From: Ignavibacteria bacterium
Lineage (GTDB): Bacteria; Bacteroidota; Ignavibacteria; Tepidaquicellales; Tepidaquicellaceae
Length of the DNA stretch: 64,000 nucleotides
Assembly: GCA_016716125.1 (NCBI GenBank)
Contig: JADJWZ010000025.1
Span: forward strand, 1-64,000
Direction: 5' to 3'
Below, one piece after another: positions 45,449-55,239 of the stretch. The translations under genes and the position numbers were made by a program. The notes under the pieces were generated by a model. That model was not told where the DNA came from. It searched no databases and worked only from the letters and a program-made list of their open reading frames with translations. The stretch's first letter is position 1, and the number at the start of each line of letters is the position of its first letter.

Positions 45449-47608
45449 TTATTTTAATAAAATCATTCTTTTAGTTTCAGCAAAATCACCCGCCTCCAGT
45501 CTGTAAAAATAAACACCGCTCGGCAAACCTTCTCCGTTAAAATTAACTGCATAACTTCCGGCATTTTGCTTTTCATTAACCAAAGTTATAATCTCTTTTC
45601 CTAAGTTGTCATAAACAACAAGCCTTACAACTGACGCAGTACCTCTTACATCTGCCGGAATGGAGTAACGAATAACTGTATTTGGATTGAACGGGTTCGG
45701 ATAATTTTGTGATAAATGAAAATCTTTTTGGAACAGACTTGTATTTCCGTTGCTGACTGATACAGTTCCGCCGTTTAGAATTTTCCCTATAACATTATTT
45801 CCTGCCATGTAACCGATATGTTCAGTTGGGAAAAAAATATTAACGTCAGTAGTATACGGATAAATGACATTTCTCCATGTGTTTCCGTTATCCGCAGACT
45901 TTAATCCGTTATTTCCATACTGAGCTGTTATAATATTATTCCCTGTTCTTTGTAATTTAAATCCTGATCCTGAATATATATTTCTAACAAGTGATTGATT
46001 CCAGGTTACTCCTGCATTTGTAGTACTGTATATTGCAAAACAATAACCGGTTTGTGAGCATTGATATCTTATACTCATGAATCCGGTATTTTCATCATTG
46101 AACAGGATGTTTAATAAAGTCTGGCCATTCCAGGGTAAAGTTGAATTGACATTCCATGAGATACCGCTGTCGGTGGTTTTATAAAGCGAGTTGTCTGAAC
46201 CGCTGATTGCATAACCGGTATTTGCATTTACAAAAGAAACATCTTTAACATTTTGTAACGCGGTTACTAAAGTCCAGGAGTTTCCGTTATTTGATGTTCT
46301 GTAAAATGAATTTGAATTATATTTAAAAATAAACCCGGTGCTATTATTTACAAAAATGGTATTTGTATAATCAAAACTATCCGGCGTACTTATAAATGTC
46401 CAGTTATTCCCGAAATCGTCTGAGCGGGCGAAATATCCATTGGAACAGGCTGCATACAAATTTAAATTATCTGGAGATTGAAGATGCAGAATTCTTATCG
46501 AATCAAGATTTAAAACAATATCCCAGGTGCTGCCTCCATTTTCCGTTTTCAGAATCTTGTTCCCGGAAACTATACCGGAATTTTCATTTCGGAAAAAAAT
46601 GCTCCTGATATCTTCGATCATTGAATGATTTTTTAAAAACCAGTTCACTCCCTTATCATCTGATGCGGAAATGAATCCTGCGCCTCCAACAGAAAAAAGA
46701 TTATTCTGAGTGAACTCAATTATATTTGATGGCTTTAGAACAGACTGAACTGCATTGTACCAGTTTACACCTCCATCAGTAGTCTTCTTTAATGAGTATG
46801 CAAAACCGTATGGATATGAATTACTTGTAAAACCGGTCATACTATTTTCAAAATATAATAAAGGAGATTCGCTCTGTCCTGAAATACCAAGCGCTGTCCA
46901 GCCTGATCCTCCGTTCGTACTCCTGTAAGTTCTTGAAGAATCATTAATGATGTATAGCTGACTGGAATCAATATAACTAAAATTTAAAGCATGAAGAGAT
47001 GAATTTAAACTCCAGCTTATTCCCCCGTCAGAGGTCATATAAAGATTTCTTCCGCCCGGAGGACTTGCAATTCCGGCAACGCTTCCAAATTTTTCATTGT
47101 AAAATTTTACAACAAGGATATTGTTGGATACGAAATCGTATAATTCTAACCAGTTGTTCCCTGTATTCGTGGTTTTATAGAGTTTGCTTCCACCAATGAA
47201 GTAACCGGTATTTTCATTTATGAAATTACAGTCCCATAAAACCTGAAACTGACCTGTAGTTGCTGAGATGAACCAGTTATGTCCTCCGTTTGTAGTTTTA
47301 AAAATTCTGTTTTCATCTGCAGACCCGACGCTTATAAAACCGGTTGATTCATTGACAAATTTCATCCAGTCATTTCCGGATCTCAATTGATTAAGCAAGC
47401 ATGTATTACTCCAGGTATTTCCGCCGTCAGTAGTTTTATAAACTGAGAATGTTATAGTTGCGATATATCCGGTATTGTCATTTATAAATTCTGCATTAAT
47501 AATGTTTTCACCAGTTGGTAATGGATTTAAATAGATCCATTGACTAAAGAGAAGGGTATTAAAAAATATGATATTAACAAAAATAAAAATTAATCTACCG
47601 GCTTTCAT
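45449..47608 (-). CDS. YCF48/BNR-repeat propeller protein with T9SS sorting domain
   Basis: A 719-residue protein, paralogue of the 706-residue protein at 38469-40589. Signal peptide MKAGRLIFIFVNIIFFNTLL with cleavage near LFSQ. Repeats include VYKTTDGGNTWSNTCLLNQL, IFKTTNGGHNWFISATTGQF, LYKTTDSGISWNVNSTLPW. Sorting domain SQNYPNPFNPNTVIRYSIPA to AETKRMILLK, with an insertion (VRGTASVVR). Secreted via T9SS; binding partner unknown. Confidence 0.88.
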   Translation of the reverse strand: MKAGRLIFIFVNIIFFNTLLFSQWIYLNPLPTGENIINAEFINDNTGYIATITFSVYKTTDGGNTWSNTCLLNQLRSGNDWMKFVNESTGFISVGSADENRIFKTTNGGHNWFISATTGQFQVLWDCNFINENTGYFIGGSKLYKTTNTGNNWLELYDFVSNNILVVKFYNEKFGSVAGIASPPGGRNLYMTSDGGISWSLNSSLHALNFSYIDSSQLYIINDSSRTYRSTNGGSGWTALGISGQSESPLLYFENSMTGFTSNSYPYGFAYSLKKTTDGGVNWYNAVQSVLKPSNIIEFTQNNLFSVGGAGFISASDDKGVNWFLKNHSMIEDIRSIFFRNENSGIVSGNKILKTENGGSTWDIVLNLDSIRILHLQSPDNLNLYAACSNGYFARSDDFGNNWTFISTPDSFDYTNTIFVNNSTGFIFKYNSNSFYRTSNNGNSWTLVTALQNVKDVSFVNANTGYAISGSDNSLYKTTDSGISWNVNSTLPWNGQTLLNILFNDENTGFMSIRYQCSQTGYCFAIYSTTNAGVTWNQSLVRNIYSGSGFKLQRTGNNIITAQYGNNGLKSADNGNTWRNVIYPYTTDVNIFFPTEHIGYMAGNNVIGKILNGGTVSVSNGNTSLFQKDFHLSQNYPNPFNPNTVIRYSIPADVRGTASVVRLVVYDNLGKEIITLVNEKQNAGSYAVNFNGEGLPSGVYFYRLEAGDFAETKRMILLK

Positions 47609-47625
47609 AAATTTAGGCTAAATGG

Positions 47626-49077
47626 TTATTTGATCAAAATCATTCTTTTTGTTTCTGAAAAATCACCTGCTTCAAGTCTGTAAAAATATATACCGCTCGG
47701 CAAACCTTCTCCGTTAAAATTAACTGAATAGCTTCCTGCATGTTGCTTTTCATTTACTAAGGTCTGTATTTCTTTTCCAAGATTATTATAAACAGAAAGC
47801 TTCACTTTATTGCCGCCTGACGGAATGGAATAATGAATAACTGTTACAGGATTGAATGGATTCGGATAGTTTTGTGACAAAGAATATTTATCGGGAATTG
47901 AATTTCCTGTCTGAAGTACTGATGTCATTGTAGTATCGCCGTAAAGAATGCCGTTTATATAACAGCCGCGGAGAGTATATTCTGTCGGAAACGGATCACC
48001 TTCACTAATAAAATACATTCCAATATTCTTTGCATAATTTCTTGCAGATGCTGTCAGCACAAGCAGAGGATTGAAGTTTTTTTGAAATGAATTACCGAAT
48101 ATCTGAACAATGCCGGTATCCGCGCAAACTCTGCGCACCGATGAGCAGAAATTAGTTGAATCGCCTTTCTTTGAATACAAACTATCAACTAAAATTTCTC
48201 CCTGATGATAAAAGCATCCTCCGCCTGCAGATAATGAATATATTTTTCCAGATGCTGAATCCATTCGCAGCCATTGGGGAAGACCGGGAAAATTACATAA
48301 ATAATATTTTCTTAAGCCAATCAGAGTATCTTTTGTAACATATACATTCACTATACCTCCTCCCGGAGGATTACCGTTATATGTCCAGTTGTACGACCAG
48401 ACATTTCCAATTTTCAAAGGGAAAAAATCTGAAACATTAATGAAAGAAGTATCTCCATAAACCGCTCCGTTTATAACACATCCTTTAAGAAAATAACCCG
48501 AACCTGCGCCGAGTTCACAGCTTGTGATCTCGGAAAATCCTATTCCTTCCGCAAGATTGTAATGGTATGCCACCAGCCCCTGACCTGTGCATTGAAATTG
48601 CTTTATGTTTCTCAGAGCTCCCAGAAAATTTTCCTGCTGAATGAAATCATAAATACCATTCGGCATTACTGATGTTAATCTGTTACAGTTAAATCTGTTT
48701 CCCGTATTTGCCATCAGACTATCAATAAGTAATTCACTGTTTGAAACGGAATCATACACATAGACATTCATGGAATTTGAATCTATTCTCTGAAGATTCA
48801 AAAAAGGATTTGCTCTCAGATCGTTTTCATTCCACCAGCCTGAAAATCTGTAATATTGTTTTCCGTTTGGTTTAGTTTCCAGTCCCGAGATGTAAACTTT
48901 ATTGATTTGCTGAAATACCTGCGGGTAACAGCCTAACCTTAATTCATATTTGTAAAAAATATAAACATTGCCGGCATTCAACGGATAATACTTTGCTGCG
49001 GCAGTATCCCATGCATTTGAATTTACAGACTGCAATAGAATTAAAAAATTAACGACGAAGAAAATATTTGTCTTCAT
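47626..49077 (-). CDS. Secreted two-repeat protein with T9SS sorting domain
   Basis: A 483-residue protein with signal peptide MKTNIFFVVNFLILLQSVNS. Two tandem repeats of about 190 residues each start near YYPLNAGNVYIFYKYE and FFPLKIGNVWSYNWTY and end LKGCVINGAVYGDT and LRGCYINGILYGDT, with paired cysteines. The family is not one I can name. Sorting domain SQNYPNPFNPVTVIHYSIPS to SETKRMILIK. It opens the minus-strand T9SS run, 17 bp upstream of the 719-residue gene. Confidence 0.82.
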   Translation of the reverse strand: MKTNIFFVVNFLILLQSVNSNAWDTAAAKYYPLNAGNVYIFYKYELRLGCYPQVFQQINKVYISGLETKPNGKQYYRFSGWWNENDLRANPFLNLQRIDSNSMNVYVYDSVSNSELLIDSLMANTGNRFNCNRLTSVMPNGIYDFIQQENFLGALRNIKQFQCTGQGLVAYHYNLAEGIGFSEITSCELGAGSGYFLKGCVINGAVYGDTSFINVSDFFPLKIGNVWSYNWTYNGNPPGGGIVNVYVTKDTLIGLRKYYLCNFPGLPQWLRMDSASGKIYSLSAGGGCFYHQGEILVDSLYSKKGDSTNFCSSVRRVCADTGIVQIFGNSFQKNFNPLLVLTASARNYAKNIGMYFISEGDPFPTEYTLRGCYINGILYGDTTMTSVLQTGNSIPDKYSLSQNYPNPFNPVTVIHYSIPSGGNKVKLSVYNNLGKEIQTLVNEKQHAGSYSVNFNGEGLPSGIYFYRLEAGDFSETKRMILIK

Positions 49078-49088
49078 GATAATTAATT

Positions 49089-49226
49089 TTATTTTAAAAA
49101 AATCATTCGTTTCATTTCAAGTAAATTACCGGGAAGATTGAACGTGGTATCAGGTTTAAAAATATATAAATATTTAACGGAGCCGGTGTCCCGGGAAAAT
49201 GGATTAGAAGTAGTAAAAAGAAGTAT
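49089..49226 (-). pseudogene. Vestigial T9SS sorting-domain C-terminus
   Basis: Without a start codon, the minus frame reads NPFSRDTGSVKYLYIFKPDT then TFNLPGNLLEMKRMIFLK and a TAA at 49089-49091. The ending matches the sorting-domain consensus (YFYRLEAG..ETKRMILLK). The rest of the parent gene is gone. It lies just upstream of the 47626-49077 gene. Confidence 0.7.
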
Positions 49227-49582
49227 GGTAATTGGAAATATGAATGTATAAGTTTTCACATTTAAGCTACCTATTTAATTGATTTAATTTAGACAATCAA
49301 AATATAATAAACAGTAGAAATTTAGTCACAACAGAATTATAATATTGAACAGTCATTAATTGCACTTGATGCTTGAAGAAGAAATTTTATATCGTAAATA
49401 TTTGTGAAATAGATTATTTGTAATACGCTCGAGTTCAGGAGGAAAAGGTAAATTGCCAGCAGAATAAATTATCCGATAAAGAGTTCATGTTATATAATAA
49501 TAGTTAAGTAATGGGACGGATAAATAAATTGTCTTTAACATCACTTAGTATTGAAAAATTCTGATATTTAATATTTATTAGT
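49227..49582. other. Non-coding gap
   Basis: About 355 AT-rich bases. No gene, repeat or RNA was recognised. Presumably it holds the promoter for the 47626-49077 gene. Confidence 0.4.
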
Positions 49583-50305
49583 TCAATCCTCTGAAACAAA
49601 ACTCTTATAAAGATCCTCCGGTAAAATATTCTTCCAGTTGCTGAAAAATACCGGCGATAAAATAATTATTACTATGTATCCGTAAAGCGTCAGAAGAAAT
49701 GTCAGAAAAGTGTAAGTGCCAAAATTAAAAAATATCCCATCCACCATATCAATAACGCCGATTGCTAACGGCCAGACATAATAGCTGTTTTGCGGTGTCC
49801 TTTTTTTAACACTTCCTGTTTCTTTCATCTTTCCCAGTACGTTAATTTCATTTGATACTAAATCCGAATGTAAAATTTTTATTACGCATCCCTGTGATTT
49901 TCCGATATGATCAAATGTCAATGAATAGTTAGATCTATCTGCCTGCGTTATTTTGAAATCGTTAGACGGATCACTCTGCATGATGATTTCAATATTGTAT
50001 ATCTTACAATCATTTTTGAATTCAATTCTCGGCGCATCGTTAAAATCTGTATCACTTTTGCTGATTGTTTTCCTGCCGCCGTTCCAGAATGCAATATGCG
50101 TTACTGTAAGTGCATCGACCTCATGGTTTCCGGAAATGATTTTTAACTTTTTTTTATCGGCTGAAAGTTTGTTCGTCAGATTAAAACCTGTAATGCAGAA
50201 AAAAGTATTTCTTTTATAGTACCATTTGTAATATATAAGCAGTCCAAGACCAATCCCGATAAATATTACAATAATCTCCGTTTGATTTTCAGATATCCAG
50301 TTCAT
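49583..50305 (-). CDS. Membrane protein of unknown function
   Basis: A 240-residue protein. One N-terminal transmembrane helix (EIIVIFIGIGLGLLIYYKWY), a soluble middle of about 130 residues with beta character (LTVTHIAFWNGGRKTISKSD ... PRIEFKNDCKIYNIEIIMQS) and two C-terminal hydrophobic segments (about 175-225). No family is recognised. Isolated, with gaps of more than 250 bp on both sides. Confidence 0.65.
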   Translation of the reverse strand: MNWISENQTEIIVIFIGIGLGLLIYYKWYYKRNTFFCITGFNLTNKLSADKKKLKIISGNHEVDALTVTHIAFWNGGRKTISKSDTDFNDAPRIEFKNDCKIYNIEIIMQSDPSNDFKITQADRSNYSLTFDHIGKSQGCVIKILHSDLVSNEINVLGKMKETGSVKKRTPQNSYYVWPLAIGVIDMVDGIFFNFGTYTFLTFLLTLYGYIVIIILSPVFFSNWKNILPEDLYKSFVSED

Positions 50306-50574
50306 GTTTCATAAATCGAATTAGTTATTATATTTTTTTATTTGTTTTACTCTTGTTCTCTATCTCCCGATTGATGATGTATTTATTCTTACTTACCTAA
50401 CCGGGAGTTTGAGAAGGAGAAAAATATTATTAACATTTACAATCCTTTTTTCTGACATGACATTGTAATTCAGTATTGATTGATTCCCGACAGTCAAAAG
50501 ACAACTTTATTTAATTAGATTTATACCGGCTATGATAATTCATCCGGGTTCATTTTATTCAGTGAAAATTTAAT

Positions 50575-51084
50575 TTACTTTTTCAAAGGATACTTATAAG
50601 ATTTCCACATGAAAAAAAGTCCGACTATAGGCAATATAATATCAATCGGAAGTACAAGACCAACATTTCCGGGTGAGAAATTATTATCCCGAATCATATA
50701 ATAAATATGACCACCTGCCGCTCCGAGAGAAAATACAACAGGCGGAATCATTGTGGCTGCTCTGAACGGGAAAGAAGATTTATATGCAAGCATTCCGGCT
50801 ATTCCGATACCCAGACTCGCATAGCCGACTTCCGCCTGAAACGGACTCTGCGCCCATCCGATGAATTCCGCTGAAATGTCTCCGAAGAAAACATGAAAGA
50901 CAAAATTTATGAGATTATTTATCCCGACTGCAAAAAGCAGGTAATATGAAAAGTATTTGTCATACACAATTTCCTTTGGAACCGGCTTCGGCTGTCTGCT
51001 GATTGATATGAACGCTGTGATCAGCCCGATCAGAAAACATACAACAAAATAATTACCTACTATGAATTCGATAATTGATTTCAT
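50575..51084 (-). CDS. DUF6790-like integral membrane protein
   Basis: The frame opens at 51123, but the ATG at 51084 (MKSIIEFIVGNYFVVCFLIG) gives a normal start, 169 residues. Five hydrophobic segments; conserved features NNLINFVFHVFFGDISAEFI, GWAQSPFQAEVGYASLGIGI and SLGAAGGHIYYMI fit the DUF6790 family as I remember it. Function unknown. Faces a divergent gene across a 600-bp gap. Confidence 0.7.
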   Translation of the reverse strand: MKSIIEFIVGNYFVVCFLIGLITAFISISRQPKPVPKEIVYDKYFSYYLLFAVGINNLINFVFHVFFGDISAEFIGWAQSPFQAEVGYASLGIGIAGMLAYKSSFPFRAATMIPPVVFSLGAAGGHIYYMIRDNNFSPGNVGLVLPIDIILPIVGLFFMWKSYKYPLKK

Positions 51085-51123
51085 TTTAAAATTAGTTTTT
51101 AAAGTTGTTAGCTTAAATATCAT

Positions 51124-51720
51124 AATTTAAGCATTAATTTTCTATATTGTATTTTCGCTCACAGGTTTATTTTCAAATAGTCTTTTAAGACTTTTACAAT
51201 CAATATAAGTTATACACACTTTTTTTATACAGTTAGATTTTAATTAAATCTTGAAATATAAAGACGAATAAGAATTTTCAATCTTTAAATAAAATAAATT
51301 TAAACTTAGAAGATGAAAATTTATTTTATCCCTATGAGAGAATTAACTAGTAATATTTAAATTCTAAAATTAGATAAAAATTATCCGCAGCAGAATAATT
51401 TATTTTTGCATGGGCAACAAGTTCAAAATTTATCGACTCAAAATTTTCTCAGATTAAAATTCCAATACTTTGAACAAAGATTATTTCAAACTGCTCTGAA
51501 ATAATTTTTGTTTTCGGACAGTCTGGGAGATTGGGAACGAGGATTTAAAAATGTGTTTCCTTTTAAAAGATTCCCGACAGAAGCACCAGGGACTGAAATG
51601 AAAGTTCCAAAGTGAAATTAACAATTACTTTTTTTTATGAATCCGGATAAGTATTTTTGTGAAATTTATTTTAAATTTTTTCAAAAGAGAATTTAATTTA
51701 TTTCTCTTGAGATAACTGCT
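51124..51720. other. Divergent intergenic region
   Basis: About 600 bp between divergent genes. AT-rich, no gene or repeat recognised; it should hold two promoters. A purine-rich GAGATAACTGCT lies just before the ATG at 51721. Confidence 0.4.
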
Positions 51721-52335
51721 ATGACAAGAAGACAATTAAGAAATACAATATTTTTCATTACTTTACTGTATTCACTTGCGCTTTTAACCGGGGTCACACT
51801 TTATTTTTCCGATACAACGGATAAAAGAACCAACTTTGCTATATTCAAGGATCTGATCCCATTTATGATCGCTATCCCGATAGCGTACTTAGGTTATTGC
51901 TTTCAGAGGCGCGCAAATTATTTACTGGCATTGAGACCGTTATGGTCAAATCTGATTATATCTGTAAATAAAGCAATTCAGTTTACGCACGATACTAATA
52001 CAAACAGGAAAGATTACGCTGATACGCTTAATCTGCTCAGCGCATCAATAGATGAGGTTCGCGGCGTTTACAGAAATTTGAAAACAGATACAGACGGCAT
52101 TGGTTTTTATCCGTTTGAATCGCTGAAGTCAATACATAAAATTGTTTCAGAACTGGGTTACGGAAATACTGACACAGCAAAATCCGCCGAAGCAAGAAAA
52201 CATATCAAGCATCACTGGAAAAATCTGAGGCAGACTTTTCTGCTTGAATTCGACCGTCCGGAGCCGACGATCTTTGACAGTCCGTATATTTCCGATAAAA
52301 AGAAATCCATTCTGCGCAGATCCGAAACTGATTAG
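51721..52335 (+). CDS. Membrane-anchored protein of unknown function
   Basis: A 204-residue protein with two N-terminal transmembrane helices (FFITLLYSLALLTGVTLYF at about 11-29 and LIPFMIAIPIAYLGYCF at about 45-61) and a cytosolic helical domain of about 140 residues (FTHDTNTNRKDYADTLNLLS, FYPFESLKSIHKIVSELGYG). Family not recognised. It precedes the DUF4062-STAND gene by 145 bp on the same strand, so it may belong to the same unit. Confidence 0.65.
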   Translation: MTRRQLRNTIFFITLLYSLALLTGVTLYFSDTTDKRTNFAIFKDLIPFMIAIPIAYLGYCFQRRANYLLALRPLWSNLIISVNKAIQFTHDTNTNRKDYADTLNLLSASIDEVRGVYRNLKTDTDGIGFYPFESLKSIHKIVSELGYGNTDTAKSAEARKHIKHHWKNLRQTFLLEFDRPEPTIFDSPYISDKKKSILRRSETD

Positions 52336-52480
52336 TAATTTTGTCATGTGATTTTATAATTACTTGAAAATAAATAAAACTAATCTTCAATAAACTGCTG
52401 CACCTCTGACTGAATAATTCTGTAATTCATATTATCTGAATACAGGATTTATTAATTTTAAAAAATAATTCTGAATTGAT

Positions 52481-55072
52481 TTGACAAAAGGCGATGTAAA
52501 AATCAAAACTCCCGATCAGCGGTTAAGAGTATTTGTAAGTTCAACTTTAAGAGAACTTGCTGACGAAAGGAAAGCCGCCCGCGCTGCAATAGAATCCATA
52601 CAACTTATTCCGGTAATGTTTGAGCTCGGCGCAAGACCTCACCCGCCAAAGGATCTTTACCAGGCGTATCTCGATCAGAGTCATATTTTTATCGGAATAT
52701 ACTGGCAGAGTTACGGATGGATCGCTGAGAATGAAACTATATCCGGGCTTGAGGATGAACTGCTTCTTTCCGATAAATTCCCGCGGCTGATATATGTAAA
52801 AGAGCCGGCGCCTGACAGAGAGAAGAAACTTGATACGATGCTTGACCATATTCGCTCTCACGGAAATGTATCTTACAAATCTTTTTCTTCAACTGAAGAG
52901 TTATTAAAGTATATAGAAATTGATCTTGTGATCCTGATCAGCGAAAGATTTTTTACTCATTCTGAAGCAAAGCTTAAAAGTAAGAACACTATATATAATA
53001 ATTTTCCGGCTCATCTGCCATTTCTTATCGGGAGGGAAAAGGAGATCTCGGAGATCAGCGATCTCATACTTAACAGAAGTTCTCAGCTTATTACGATTAC
53101 AGGTCCGGGCGGTATTGGAAAGACAAGACTTTCTATCGCAGTCAGTAAATCGCTTGAATACTATTTTGAGGACGGTTTATACTTCGCTGATTTTTCAAGC
53201 GTTAAAGATGAGAATATTATCATTAGTGAAATAGCAAAACTATTCGGAATATCAGCCGGCGCTTCAGCGGATATGACAAAGCAGATCATTGAATTTGTCT
53301 GCGATAAAAAAATACTTCTGATTATAGATAACTTCGAGCAGCTGTCAAAATCCGCATCAAAGATCTCAGAACTTATAACAAAATGTCCCAATCTTATAAT
53401 CATTGTAACGAGCAGAAATCCTCTGGAGCTTTCAATGGAAACGGAATACAACATTGACGCGCTTTCGCTGCCTGATAAGAAACAGGAAATAAGCGATATT
53501 GAAATGTCACCTGCTGTAATTCTTTTTGCAAACAGAGCCAGGTGGGCGTATAAGAAATTTGAGCTGAATGAAGAAAATATATATATTGTCTCTGATATAT
53601 GCCGGCTGCTCGGTGGAATACCGCTTGCTATTGAGTTGGCTGCAGCTAAGGTAAAAATGTTTTCACTGAATACCATCAGGGAGAAACTGACAGAGAAACT
53701 GGATCTTCTGTCAGGGGGTCTGAAGGATGTACCCGCCAGACATAAGACGATGAAGGCGGCGATCGAATGGAGTTATGAACTTCTGAATGAAGATGAAAAA
53801 AAAATATTCAGAAGGTTATCCGTTTTTAAAAATGGGTTTTATTATGAAGCAATTGAAAAAATCTGCTGCTATGATATCAGTGAACCGTTCGGAACTATCG
53901 AATCGCTGATCACGAAAAATTTTTTCAGAAAAGAAAGTGAGATCAATGATATTTCACGTTTCAGCATGCTCGTTCTTCTGCATAAATATTCATCTGAACT
54001 GCTTGAGCAGACCGGCGAGACTGAAAAATTAAGGATAATTCTTGCTGAATATTATTTTAAAAAGCTTGAAAAAAGCAGCTCAGGTTCTTACGGAGCCATT
54101 CCGGTGAAAATTAATTCCGAATGGGAAGTAGATATTCAGAATGTAATGAATGCGCTTAATACAATGCTCTCGCAGAAACGATATATTGATCTGATTGAAA
54201 TGATCTATACACTTTGGCCGGTGTTCTGGATATTTGATCATGACAAAATTCTGGAAAAAAGAATTGATCTAAATTTCATACTTCAGCATGATAAAGAACT
54301 TTCCGATGAACAAACGGGAAAACTTAACTGGCTTGCCGGATCAGCTGCAATGGAGACCGGTGATTTTAAAACTGCATCAGAAAAGTTTGGAGCAGCAAAT
54401 CAATACTTCAGCAAAACAAAAAATATCAGAGGAATTGCATGGACAGATCTGATTTTAAACAGTTTAAAGAGTAATACTGATAAAGATTATAATGATGAAG
54501 ATATACTGAAGTGTTATAATTCTTCAGCGGATATGTTCAATAAATGCGGAGACGCCTGGGGAGAAAGCATGTCTTTGCAGTATTTGGCTGCATTCGAGAT
54601 GTCGAGAGGAAATTTTATGAAAGCAATTGAAGCTTATGATTCCTGCATTAAGCTGGTGGAAAATAAATCAATAGAAGGATATTTATTATCAATGAAGGCA
54701 TTTGCAAATATTGAGATGGGAAAGTTTGAAAATGCAAAATCACTTCTCAGGGAAACATCTGATATTATCAGGAAAGATATTATGGATGAAGCCACGGCAT
54801 ATTTTCTGCAAATTGTCACATATTATTTCTTTAGTGTAAATGATATCCGAAACGCCATGTTGTTTGCAGGAATACATAAGAATATTTTTTCAAAATATAA
54901 CTTCGCTCCATGGCATATGCTTTCAAAATTATTCAGTTTTATAGATGAAAAAATTAAGAAATACAGAGAAGAAGAATATACAGCCGAATTCCGCAAAGGA
55001 ATGAAAATGAATGTTTTCAAAACCCCGCAGCTGGCTTACCGGGTTTTAAATTCTGACGAAAGTATTATTTGA
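52481..55072 (+). CDS. DUF4062-STAND (NB-ARC-like) ATPase with helical-repeat C-terminus
   Basis: An 863-residue protein from a TTG start. DUF4062 spans about 10-95: RVFVSSTLRELADERKAARA, FELGARPHPP, YLDQSHIFIGIYWQSYGW. An AfsR/NB-ARC-type STAND NTPase follows at about 185-480: LIGREKEISEI, P-loop GPGGIGKT (about 207-214), Walker B KKILLIIDNFEQL, sensor TSRNPLE, GGIPLAIELAAAKVKM (GxP motif) and the winged-helix RLSVFKNGFYYEAI. The rest is TPR-like (for example MSLQYLAAFEMSRGNFMKAI). DUF4062 is related to TIR/TIR-like signalling domains. A ligand-sensing, oligomerising switch, possibly defensive, is inferred. Confidence 0.85.
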   Translation: MTKGDVKIKTPDQRLRVFVSSTLRELADERKAARAAIESIQLIPVMFELGARPHPPKDLYQAYLDQSHIFIGIYWQSYGWIAENETISGLEDELLLSDKFPRLIYVKEPAPDREKKLDTMLDHIRSHGNVSYKSFSSTEELLKYIEIDLVILISERFFTHSEAKLKSKNTIYNNFPAHLPFLIGREKEISEISDLILNRSSQLITITGPGGIGKTRLSIAVSKSLEYYFEDGLYFADFSSVKDENIIISEIAKLFGISAGASADMTKQIIEFVCDKKILLIIDNFEQLSKSASKISELITKCPNLIIIVTSRNPLELSMETEYNIDALSLPDKKQEISDIEMSPAVILFANRARWAYKKFELNEENIYIVSDICRLLGGIPLAIELAAAKVKMFSLNTIREKLTEKLDLLSGGLKDVPARHKTMKAAIEWSYELLNEDEKKIFRRLSVFKNGFYYEAIEKICCYDISEPFGTIESLITKNFFRKESEINDISRFSMLVLLHKYSSELLEQTGETEKLRIILAEYYFKKLEKSSSGSYGAIPVKINSEWEVDIQNVMNALNTMLSQKRYIDLIEMIYTLWPVFWIFDHDKILEKRIDLNFILQHDKELSDEQTGKLNWLAGSAAMETGDFKTASEKFGAANQYFSKTKNIRGIAWTDLILNSLKSNTDKDYNDEDILKCYNSSADMFNKCGDAWGESMSLQYLAAFEMSRGNFMKAIEAYDSCIKLVENKSIEGYLLSMKAFANIEMGKFENAKSLLRETSDIIRKDIMDEATAYFLQIVTYYFFSVNDIRNAMLFAGIHKNIFSKYNFAPWHMLSKLFSFIDEKIKKYREEEYTAEFRKGMKMNVFKTPQLAYRVLNSDESII

Positions 55073-55239
55073 ACAAAATAAATTTAACATTCTTATTTTT
55101 TTTAAGATGTTAATTTAATACAATTGTATTAATAATTTACAAACACCAATTGAGATTTAATATCCGTACCTGCCTTTATACTGTTTATTCTCTTTTATAA
55201 AATTCATATTTTGAACGCATTATTCATTATTCCAGATTA

